Origin: Eunapius fragilis
Lineage: Eukaryota > Porifera > Demospongiae > Spongillida > Spongillidae
Assembly: GCA_963681505.1 (NCBI GenBank)
Contig: OY811981.1
Location: 1,575,642-1,639,641 of the forward strand
Length of the DNA stretch: 64,000 bases
Direction of reading: 5' to 3'
Shown in pieces: positions 29,481-38,541 of the stretch. Positions within the stretch are counted from its first letter, which is position 1, and each line of letters begins with the position of its first letter. The position numbers and the translations under genes are program-made. A model generated the notes under the pieces. It worked only from the letters and a program-made list of their open reading frames with translations. It did no database searches and was not told where the DNA came from.

Positions 29481-29756
29481 AAGTAAAGAAAAACATTCTC
29501 TAATGAGAAAGTTGGTGGGATATTGGAATTGGAGGCAAAAGTGGTGTAAAAAGGAAGGAAACAAGGTTTTGGGAAAAAATAAATGATACTAAAAATCCTA
29601 TATTTAGCACGTGTAAAAATGTAGCAGAACCAAATGAAGTGCTAAATATAGGATTTTAGTTTTCCCAAAACCTTGTTTCCTTCCTTTTTACACCACCTTT
29701 GCCTCCAATTCCTATATCCCACCAACTTTCTCGTTAGAGAATGTTTTTCTTTACTT
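29481..29756. mobile_element. Foldback element, about 125-bp arms
   Basis: Left arm 29481-29610 (AAGTAAAGAAAAACATTCTC onward) and right arm 29639-29756 are nearly perfect inverted copies around a 28-bp loop. A run of about 20 G lies just upstream at 29405-29422. No coding capacity. Confidence 0.88.
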
Positions 29757-30056
29757 ATTATCACAATGCATTGACCGAAAAACGCTAGGTTAGTCTAGCG
29801 TTCGCGGCGTTTTGTTTCAACGATTGTCATGTATGTAAGGTTCGGTAAAGGTTCTAAACGTCACAGCTATCTTTAGAAACAGCGCACGCAGCTTAGGACC
29901 TAGCTACTTAGGACCTCATTTGGCGAGCTTTCGCGCCTAGTTCTGATAAACATGTCGTCCGACTTGATGGAACAAAAGTTCTACTCCCATGGTACTATGA
30001 GCGCCTTTTCAAAGATTGGTGGAAGCTCTCTGACCCCTCAAAATACGCAAGGTTAA

Positions 30057-30223
30057 CCGAACGCTAGGTTATGCGTTTCGTATTCCCATCCTTGGATTTT
30101 GATCCACATCCCAGGCTTATGTACATTAGATGTGGTTAGCAAAGAAAACTGCAAACCTGGGAACATGATCAAAATCCCAAGATGGGAACACGAAACTTTT
30201 TCCTGTGTTAATCTAGCGTTCGG
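30057..30223. mobile_element. Hairpin MITE with CCGAACGCTAG ends
   Basis: CCGAACGCTAG at the left and CTAGCGTTCGG at the right. Imperfect inverted similarity continues inward (CGTTTCGTATTCCCATCC against GGGAACACGAAAC). A lone related end occurs at 29785-29805. Confidence 0.75.
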
Positions 30224-30442
30224 TGTTGCTTACATAATAAAAAACGTAAAAGATCGTACAAGTACGTGTACACACCATGCAATTATCATTGATTGATGCA
30301 TGATGCGATGTTAGTCACGTGATCCGTCACTGAGCTGTGTATGCCGTTCGTTTAGTTTAGACAATTCAGGCGAGCATATTGGAAAAAAATATGGTTTAAT
30401 GACACAAAATGGCAGACATGTGGGTATTTGATTTATAATGTT

Positions 30443-33400
30443 ATGCTGTGCTATTTTCTATATCAAATCAGTTATCCCTCTTTTTTCGGCAGGCTAAGAT
30501 ACGTGCTTCTAATAATGATTATTGCTATTAATATTGACCATGGCATTTGTTCAAACAATACGACTGTTTACTATGTGACTCCAGATATCACATCTTCTAC
30601 ATGTCCAAAGGGCCAACCATATAACACACTGGACATGTACATAAAGAACTCTTCATACTATTTTAGATCAAATACCATCTTTGTTTTCTGTCCTGGAAAT
30701 CATACATTGAACGAAACGAATCTTAAAATTATACAGGATTGTGAAAATATTCAATTTATTGGGAGCAAAGAAATTACACAACATTTTATATCTGAGGTTA
30801 TGAATTTCATTAGCCCTACTCAATCATCATCTCCATGCCCATATCCTGAAGATAATCAAATTACATTCCATCAGTCATCAAGTGTCATCAACTGTAGTGT
30901 GCCCTCAGGATTTGCTTTTATCAACGTCACCAATCTGACTATCATAAACATAACCATATATGGATGCGGAGCACCAGTGCCTTCCACTGAAATTAATAAC
31001 ATTAATAACCTTAGTGCTTCATTATTAATCATTAATGCTTATGATCTGACGGTTGAAGGATTGTCAATTCAAATGGGCACAGGTTATGGTCTCTTGGGGG
31101 TTAATATACAAGGACAAGCTCACATCAAGGACTCTTCATTTATAAAAAATAATGTACCACCTATTATTAATGGTTATCCACAAAAGTTTACATCAGCATG
31201 TTTTTATTATGACCATTGCAATAGCAGTACTACATATAACCCTACATGGTTGCTGTTTTACTCCAACGCATGGACAGATTACAACGTTGCTCCTGGAGGA
31301 AACGCTCTACTATTGTATACAGATATGACTTCTAATGCTCATCAAAATTACGTCTCTTTGGAAATCGATAATTCTATATTTGCATTGGGCCTTGATGCTT
31401 CCATTATAAACATTCCAAATATTCTCACCCCTGTACTCACCACCCCCTGCTACCAGTATGGAACTGGTCTGACCATCTCTGCTCATCAGACTACATATGA
31501 CCTGTATGCCAATATCATTGACAGCACTGCATATAGGAACCAAGCCGCTTGTGGATCTAACATCTATTTAAATGACTACTCTGGTAGGTCTCACTTCACT
31601 ATCACCAATACATTAAGCATTAGAGGCACATGTCTAAATGGGTGTGGCTTGTTCTATAATCTGCAGATTACTGAGCAGGCAGGAAACTCCACCCCATCAT
31701 TAGTCATAGCTGACAGTGCCTTTGAAACCAACCGTGCATTTAACAATGGTTCCTCTTTGTACACACTCATCAATGGTCCTTTGATACCACAACAGAACCT
31801 AACACCAAATATATCAATTATTAGAAGTGTTTTTATTAACGACAGGGCTCTCAACAATATCATGAAGCTATATCAGTCCACTAATGGCTACCAAGTACAA
31901 ATAACATTTGAAAACCTTACCTTTGCTTCTATCTATTGCACTGATGGTGTAGACACCAATATTTCACTTCTTGTTTCAAACTGTTCATTTCAAGGACTCA
32001 ATCGTGCAATCACTGTACAGAACAATACATTATACATTCATGATAGCACTTTTGGCAATGTACTAACTGATCAAGGTCCCCTTATTCAGTCTGGAATAAC
32101 AGCTATATTCAGTATGATCTATTTTACGGGACATAACATATTTATTAATAACAATCCAACATATGGAAAGGGTGGAGCACTTGAATTGTACTACTCCACA
32201 TTTCAAATATCTGCTCCAGATACTATTAAGTTTATTAATAATACAGCATCCTTATTTGGAGGTGCTATATATTCATCCAGTGAAAGTGTGGGTACCCAGG
32301 TGAGATGCTTCTTTCAGATTAATGATCCAAATGGTACCCTCTTGAACCCAAATACTTCTATGTACTTTGATGGCAACTCTGCAGGCCTTGCTGGTAGTGC
32401 CATATATGGAGGGAGCATCGATGACTGTTGGTTGGACTGTGACCTCATCCATAATTACAACTGTTCCTCTCTCACCAGTGGACGGATATTTGATAGTGTA
32501 TCTACATTTGTAAACATAAATGCTTCAACATCACTTATCTCATCAGATCCATATCAACTATGTCCTTGTGAAAATGGCCAACCAAATTGTAGTCAAGACT
32601 TCATTCCTGATGTGATTAATACATACCCAGGACAGAAGGCCAATATATCCCTTGCACTAGTTGGGCAAAGGAATGGATTCTCACCTGGTACAGTAGTTAT
32701 GCTAAAGCCAACATATACATCCCAAGTAATAGCTAAAACATGTGCAGATTTCACAATACAGCTGCAAGGTTTCGATGATCATACACTTATGTATTCATAT
32801 GCAGTACTGTATGCATATAGTGCCTTCCTGGATGGCATATTCAATGTTAACACATGGCAGGTAATTTTACGCCTATGCCCCTATGGATTTTTATTCAATC
32901 CTTCTACCTTGTATTGTGATTGTGATCCTCTGTTAAAAAAGTATAACATAAGCTGCGATATCAACTTATTGTTAGTCTACCGACCATCTCAGATGTGGAT
33001 AGGCAATGATTCAAATGGCTCATTGTCTGTTTATCCATACTGTCCGTTTGATTACTGCAGACCAATTGACATGAACCTTGATCCAACGAACCAAGATGAG
33101 CAGTGTGATTATAATCGAAGTGGTGTTTTGTGTGGGCAATGTCAAACTAACCTTAGTATGGTATTTGGGAGCTCAATTTGTGATGAATGCTCTGACAGCT
33201 CTCTGTGGCTAATAGTTCTCTTTGCAGCTCTTGGAGTAGGTCTGATAGCAATTCTGTTTATTTTCAATCTCACAGTTTCATCTGGTACCATTAATGGACT
33301 AATTATATATGCCAACATCATTAAAATTAATGAAACAACATTTCTGACTACAAATGATAACAGCTCTATTGTGCAATTTTGCAAAATATTCATATCATGG

Positions 33401-34357
33401 TTAAATCTGGACTTTGGAATCCAAACATGTTTTTACAACGGCTTAAATAGCTATGTTAAGACATGGCTTCGCTTAGTATTTCCACTGTACCTGCTGTGCC
33501 TGATTTCAATGATTGTGTTTGCCAGTAGGTACTCCAGGAAACTGTCAAGGCTATGTCGCTACAATGCTGTGCCAGTTCTGGCTACATTAATATGGCTTAT
33601 CTATTCATCGCTTTCAAGAACAGCTGTAACGATATTTCAGTTTGCTCCATTAGACAACTCTTCATTTCTATGGCTTTATGATGGGAACGTAGAGTACTTT
33701 GGTTGGGAACATGCAGTATTGTTTGTTGCAGGACTACTGATTATAATATTTCTAGCACCGTACACCATTCTGTTGGCATGTTCACCATTCTTCCAGGCTA
33801 GGTCACACCTGACTTTGTTCTCTTGGATAAACAAGATCAAACCACTACTTGATTCATACCAGGCTCCCTACAAGGACTCGTACAGATATTGGGCTGGTGC
33901 CATTTTGTTGGCTCGGTTTGCTTTGTATTTGGTGATAGCCTTCAACACCACCAATGAATATAAAATGCAACTGACAGCAGTACTATCTGTTTCAATTGCT
34001 CTTCTTCTATCCACTACTTTATCTGTTTACAAATATTGGCCACTGAATCTTTTGGATGCCTTTTTTTATATCAATATTGCTGTGCTTTCATTTATACCAT
34101 TTAGCAATAACAGTCCTGCACCAAATAGTACAATGAACATAGTTGGAACATTCGGAGCATTCATATGTTTCATTTTCATTCTGGTGATCAACACGTGGAA
34201 TATGCACAAGGCATCAATAAAAAGCATTCTTTGCAAGCTGCATTGTTGTACCAAATGTCAAGATATGGAACCACTGTTATATGCACAGGAGAACCAATTG
34301 CAGGAGAGCATTGGAGGAGATAAAGCATTTTTGTATCGAGAACCGCTAACTAATTAA
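30443..34357 (+). CDS. Intronless beta-helix / multi-TM surface protein, copy B (about 1304 aa)
   Basis: Tandem paralogue of the gene at 20742, very similar at DNA level and fully open. Domain order is the same: signal anchor, NxS/T-rich beta-helix ectodomain, Cys-rich block and eight or nine membrane segments with LDFGIQTCF and DSYQAPYKDSYRYWAGAILL. All indels against copy A keep the frame: two residues lost near QPYNT (with loss of one Cys), one near ALNNIMK, three near NDSNGSLS and three gained (IPF) in a late TM loop. That pattern argues both genes are constrained. The N-terminus differs. Copy A's start context is interrupted here by about 80 extra bases, and the first in-frame ATG (30443) gives MLCYFLYQISYPSFFGRLRY, making a longer hydrophobic leader. 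A spliced leader from an upstream exon is the alternative. Confidence 0.85.
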   Translation: MLCYFLYQISYPSFFGRLRYVLLIMIIAINIDHGICSNNTTVYYVTPDITSSTCPKGQPYNTLDMYIKNSSYYFRSNTIFVFCPGNHTLNETNLKIIQDCENIQFIGSKEITQHFISEVMNFISPTQSSSPCPYPEDNQITFHQSSSVINCSVPSGFAFINVTNLTIINITIYGCGAPVPSTEINNINNLSASLLIINAYDLTVEGLSIQMGTGYGLLGVNIQGQAHIKDSSFIKNNVPPIINGYPQKFTSACFYYDHCNSSTTYNPTWLLFYSNAWTDYNVAPGGNALLLYTDMTSNAHQNYVSLEIDNSIFALGLDASIINIPNILTPVLTTPCYQYGTGLTISAHQTTYDLYANIIDSTAYRNQAACGSNIYLNDYSGRSHFTITNTLSIRGTCLNGCGLFYNLQITEQAGNSTPSLVIADSAFETNRAFNNGSSLYTLINGPLIPQQNLTPNISIIRSVFINDRALNNIMKLYQSTNGYQVQITFENLTFASIYCTDGVDTNISLLVSNCSFQGLNRAITVQNNTLYIHDSTFGNVLTDQGPLIQSGITAIFSMIYFTGHNIFINNNPTYGKGGALELYYSTFQISAPDTIKFINNTASLFGGAIYSSSESVGTQVRCFFQINDPNGTLLNPNTSMYFDGNSAGLAGSAIYGGSIDDCWLDCDLIHNYNCSSLTSGRIFDSVSTFVNINASTSLISSDPYQLCPCENGQPNCSQDFIPDVINTYPGQKANISLALVGQRNGFSPGTVVMLKPTYTSQVIAKTCADFTIQLQGFDDHTLMYSYAVLYAYSAFLDGIFNVNTWQVILRLCPYGFLFNPSTLYCDCDPLLKKYNISCDINLLLVYRPSQMWIGNDSNGSLSVYPYCPFDYCRPIDMNLDPTNQDEQCDYNRSGVLCGQCQTNLSMVFGSSICDECSDSSLWLIVLFAALGVGLIAILFIFNLTVSSGTINGLIIYANIIKINETTFLTTNDNSSIVQFCKIFISWLNLDFGIQTCFYNGLNSYVKTWLRLVFPLYLLCLISMIVFASRYSRKLSRLCRYNAVPVLATLIWLIYSSLSRTAVTIFQFAPLDNSSFLWLYDGNVEYFGWEHAVLFVAGLLIIIFLAPYTILLACSPFFQARSHLTLFSWINKIKPLLDSYQAPYKDSYRYWAGAILLARFALYLVIAFNTTNEYKMQLTAVLSVSIALLLSTTLSVYKYWPLNLLDAFFYINIAVLSFIPFSNNSPAPNSTMNIVGTFGAFICFIFILVINTWNMHKASIKSILCKLHCCTKCQDMEPLLYAQENQLQESIGGDKAFLYREPLTN

Positions 34358-34980
34358 AATTTACTCCCCAAGGCTGTGTTATATTTATAGCTGAGTTCAC
34401 TCGGCTGCGTTTTTTAAATAGCTGTGATAGATATGCACTGATGTGTTGTTTAGTGGAAATATGTTTAATTATAATATTTGAAAACTCTAGTAACAGAGAT
34501 GAAATGGCATGCAGGACAGTAATACCTGCATGGTTGGATGGAATTGTGGTGGTGGTCAGGCATACTTGGATATGTGGTTGCAATGTACAGCCACATACCC
34601 TAATATCTGAATCATTGTTTTTTATAAAGGCGTCCATGGGGTAGTTATTTTCGATAATTGTCTCAAGCCTCAAATTTGCCTCGATCTACTCTGACATGCA
34701 GCTGGGGGGAGGGGCTTGAAGAAAATTGCACATTCATTGCATTCTTCTGGCATTTTAATCGAATTGTACATTACGCGCTGTTACGTTATCCACGTGACGG
34801 TGATTATCCAACAACAACCATATTTGATCAGACTGACTCATGTACTCTGTGCATAACTCAATGTGTGAGCTGTGCAAAGAAAGCATGCAGGTATCTCAGT
34901 GGTGCATATGTGTGTGAGCTGTGCAAAGAGAGCAGGTATCTCAGTGGTGCATATGTGTGTGAGCTGTGCATAGAACAATC
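34358..34980. repeat. Shared 3' flank of the beta-helix genes, copy B
   Basis: Matches 24633-25150, ending in about two units of the 45-bp repeat (34875-34970). No gene seen. Confidence 0.8.
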
Positions 34981-35039
34981 TCAGCAATAGATTAGTTCTA
35001 TTGTGAGATACTGGCGTGAGTATGCTACACTGGCCTGGG

Positions 35040-35601
35040 GACTAGATTCCTACGTTTCCCATGTTGCAATTTGTCTTTGACCCCATGAGCTAGGCATTTG
35101 TGTCAGAAGCAGAGCAGGATATGACCAAGCTGGTGAGGCTTCACCAGCAGATGCAGATGAAGCAGGAGTACCAGAGGGCTGCAAAGTTCTTTGGCAAGGA
35201 CCCTGCCAAAATACGAATTGATGAATTCTATGGAGCATTTGCTGGATTTGTCATAGATTTTGAGGTGTGTATTTTAATTAGGTCACCCTACCTCACACTA
35301 TGTAGGCTGCTTTGAAAGAGAACTTTTCATCTTAGTAGTTCATCCCTTCCTCATCTTCTAAGCCCTTCAAAGCAGCAACCAGAGCACCTAGAAGGTGACC
35401 CCAAATCATACCCTGAAGCTAAAGGGAGGAGACGTACTGACCCTGAGGTATCCAGTGACAGGGGAACGGTTAAAATGGGACAACAGGAGCCACACTGCAA
35501 GCAATGATTCTATTGCTGGTCCTGAAGAACAAGACGTGTTCCCTCTGCAAGACCAACTCACAAATAGTGGTCTGGAGTTTGATGGGGAAACAAACTTCTG
35601 A
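35040..35601 (+). pseudogene. Truncated copy 3 of the formin 3' tail, two exons fused by deletion
   Basis: The first copied exon (about 35090-35263) again has QMQMKQ. A deletion then joins the start of the next exon copy (GCTGCTTTGAAAGAGA) directly to the middle of the last one (ACTTTTCATCTTAG). It ends at the same GETNF stop as the real gene. The shared QMQ insertion groups copies 2 and 3 against copy 1. Confidence 0.87.
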
Positions 35602-35876
35602 CCTTTCATCAAGTGCTATTTTTTGATCACATCTGTTTTATTATTTCATCTATTAGTGTATGACACATGGGAGCCACCAACACACAGATATGCACTTATG
35701 AATGGTGACCACATCCAGATGTTGCGTGATACAAGATCCTAGAAGGTCCATATGCACAATAAAAATTCATGATCTTATGGATGGTGGCCACACTCACAGA
35801 TGGTGTGAGGCAAGATCCCAGACAAATGCCACACTGTCCCACACATACACACACATGCACACAAGAAAGAGTAGCA

Positions 35877-36539
35877 TCAATCGTCGTATGGAAAAAGCCT
35901 CACTGGGAGTGGCCAAACCAGTTCTGGAAGATATGAATACATGAAATGGGTGACATGACCCATACAGAAGTGGTTTACCACTATCCAGAGCCACTTCTGT
36001 TGGCTTGCAGTACCGCTGAGTGAACTCCAAGGGTGTGCTGAGAGATTTGCAGTTCACAAAGTACTCAAGAACATCTGCATACAGTGGGGGAGACATGACA
36101 TCAGGGAGGTGTGGAGAGTGTGAGGGTGGGTGGGTGGTGGAGATGGTAAGGTGATGGAGCATGGAGAGAGACAATGTCCAATATATGGTAGATAGAGGGG
36201 GAGGGGCACATGTAGAGAGGGGCAGTGGGATACAGGTGGATATTGGCGGGAAGATAGAGGTGCATTGGATCAGGGAATGGTGAGGGTGTGGAGAGGGAAT
36301 GGTGAGTGTGTAAAGCAAGGGATGGAGACAAGGATTAAAAAAAGATCATACTTGTTTCTGCTTAATCATTGCTTTACAAACCTTGCTGCATAAGGAATTG
36401 TGGCACCTGGTCTGGAAGAGCATCAAGTGTTGCCTTCAGCTTGTGCTGTTTCCATGAGAACAAAGAATAAAACAACATCTTATCAGTGATGCAACGTGAC
36501 AGCAAGGGGATACACAGTAGTATGGGAGTGCTCAACACA

Positions 36540-36602
<63 letters not shown>

Positions 36603-38449
36603 CTGGGGTAGCTTTGACAAGTGAATCCCTAGCCTATACAGCATCTCAAGACTTGTAGCTACCTGACAGATGTGGGGAGGAGAGTAGTGTAATGGGTTAG
36701 GGTTAGGGTTAGGGTTAGGGTTAGGTTAGGGTTAGGGTTAGGGTTAGGGTTAGGGTTAGGGTTAGGTTAGGGTTAGGGTTAGGGTTAGGGTTAGGGTTAG
36801 GGTTAGGGTTAGGGTTAGTGCAGTGGAGGTGGCAGGGTGGCAGGAGTGCAGTGGAGGTGGCAGGAGTGCAGTGGGGGTGGCAGGAGTGCCGTGGGGGTGG
36901 CAGGAGTGCAGTGGAGGTGGCAGGAGTGCAGTGGGGGTGGCAGGAGTGCAGTGGGGGTGGCAGGAGTGCCGTGGGGGTGGCAGGAGTGCAGTGGAGGTGG
37001 CAGGAGTGCAGTGGGGGTGGCAGGAGTGCAGTGGGGGTGGCAGGAGTGCAGTGGGGGTGGCAGGAGTGCAGTGGGGTGGCAGGAGTGCAGTGGAGGTGGC
37101 AGGAGTGCAGTGGGGGTGGCAGGAGTGCAGTGGGGGTGGCAGGAGTGCAGTGGGGTGGCAGGAGTGCAGTGGAGGTGGCAGGAGTGCAGTGGAGGTGGCA
37201 GGGTGGCAGGAGTGCAGTGGAGGTGGCAGGAGTGCAGTGGAGGTGGCAGGAGTGCAGTGGAGGTGGCAGGAGTGCAGTGGAGGTGGCAGGCGTGCAGTGG
37301 AGGTGGCAGGAGTGCAGTGGGGGTGGCAGGAGTGCAGTGGGGGTGGCAGGAGTGCAGTGGGGGTGGCAGGAGTGTAGTGGGGGTGGCAGGAGTGCCGTGG
37401 GGGTGGCAGGAGTGCAGTGGAGGTGGCAGGAGTGCAGTGGAGGTGGCAGGAGTGCAGTGGGAGTGGCAGGAGTGCAGTGGAGGTGGCAGGAGTGCAGTGG
37501 GAGTGGCAGGAGTGCAGTGGAGGTGGCAGGAGTGCAGTGGAGGTGGCAGGAGTGCAGTGGGAGTGGCAGGAGTGCAGTGGAGGTGGCAGGAGTGCAGTGG
37601 GGGTGGCAGGAGTGCAGTGGGGGTGGGTGGAAAAGGGATAAATAAACAAAGGTTAACAGAGACCTAGGAGGAGGGGCACAAAATGTTTAACCCTGTGTGC
37701 ACAGATACTCTGGTCAGCATACACACAGCATTTTATAATTTAGGGGTTTGACCTGTGCAGGCTGTTGGTACTTACAGTGCGTTCTATGGGGTCACTGGTG
37801 GTGTAGGTCTCTCCCTTAGAGAGCATTGGAAGGTTGAGGACACGATAGGACCACTGAGTGTACAGCCTCTTCACATTGCTTACAAAGACAAGAATACGCG
37901 AAGAGACCAGAAGGCCTCTGGAATATAAGGTGGTAGGTGCCATAAATGAAGGTCTTGCAGCTGAGCTGACTATGTGTATGCATCCTTTGCACGTAAGGGT
38001 TAGGAGATAACTTACCCTTCCCTGTCTGTGCTTTGGAGGTCTGAGATGAGTGCAGTGATGAGCTCCCATGGAGCCTCGATAACGTGCACACTATGCTGGG
38101 GGTAGATGAGTAGTATGCCTGAAGGGTTTTCCCCCTGGTATTTTTGACGACAGGCTTTGAAGAGCCTCTCATAGTGTGCTTAGAGAATGAAATGCTGCAA
38201 TGATAAGCTCGCTCTGTTTTATTGAAATTAAGTACCTCCAACATCTCTCTTGTCTCCAATACCAGGAGCCAACCTTGAAATGCATACAGCAAAATGGATC
38301 ACTTGTTTCTGGAATTATAAAAATAAGAACATGCAATAATCTAACTGCTTTATGTAGAAAAATACTGATGTTGCGCTCGCCTGGTTTTCAGCCCTCATCC
38401 TCTCGAGGGCAGCATCCAGCATAGAAGAATGACCGCTATCGCCGGCCAT
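35877..38449 (-). CDS. TEX47: TEX47-like protein (about 237 aa)
   Basis: Similar to testis-expressed protein 47, a small conserved animal protein of unknown biochemical role. Exons on the minus strand: 38381-38449, 38236-38308, 38016-38178, 37776-37917, 36603-36662, 36382-36445, 35979-36074 and 35877-35923; phases agree and sum to 237 residues. Key stretches are ISRLAPGIGDKRDVGAHYER, SGILLIYPQHSVHVIEAPWE, VATSLEMLYRLGIHLSKLPQ, LEYFVNCKSLSTPLEFTQRY and the C-terminal ELVWPLPVRLFPYDD, the last matching the TLDSEVVWP end of mammalian TEX47. Exon 1 ends either at a GC donor (38381) or 15 bp later at a GT donor. The last exon lies 276 bp from the formin-tail copy 3, in convergent orientation. Antisense scraps of it are repeated in the two other duplication copies. 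Confidence 0.82.
36540..36600. repeat. (CA)n microsatellite starting at a TEX47 5' splice site
   Basis: On the gene strand the donor CAG|GTATGT runs straight into (GT)n. Confidence 0.92.
36694..36818. repeat. Interstitial telomere-like TTAGGG array
   Basis: About 20 GGGTTA units with two TTAGG slips (GGTTAGGTTAGGG), inside the TEX47 intron 36663-37775. Confidence 0.95.
36819..37626. repeat. 20-bp minisatellite, about 40 copies
   Basis: Unit GTGCAGTGGAGGTGGCAGGA with GGGG and GGAG variants and occasional loss of CAGTGGAGGTGG. It directly abuts the TTAGGG tract. Several frames are open on both strands, an artefact of the repeat. Confidence 0.95.
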
Positions 38450-38541
38450 TTTAGTATTGTGTATTACTTATGGATATCATTACCAGGCAACGGACATCCT
38501 AAATCGCGCGCACCTTACAACATCGTAATTTTATTAACTGA
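38450..38541. promoter_or_regulatory. 92-bp divergent promoter interval TEX47 / STK19
   Basis: Only 92 bp separate the two start codons. It contains ATCGCGCGC at about 38502-38511 and no clear TATA box. Promoter identity is inferred from the geometry, and depends on the first-exon call for STK19. Confidence 0.45.

Noticed and set aside
20742-34357. Bacterial or viral origin for the long intronless genes
   Set aside because: Codon and base use match the surroundings, the proteins have eukaryotic signal, glycosylation and multi-TM features, and no viral or bacterial neighbour genes are present.
36762-37667. Four long open frames in the GTGCAGTGGAGGTGGCAGGA array
   Set aside because: Open in many frames on both strands, a hallmark of a minisatellite rather than a protein; it lies within a TEX47 intron.
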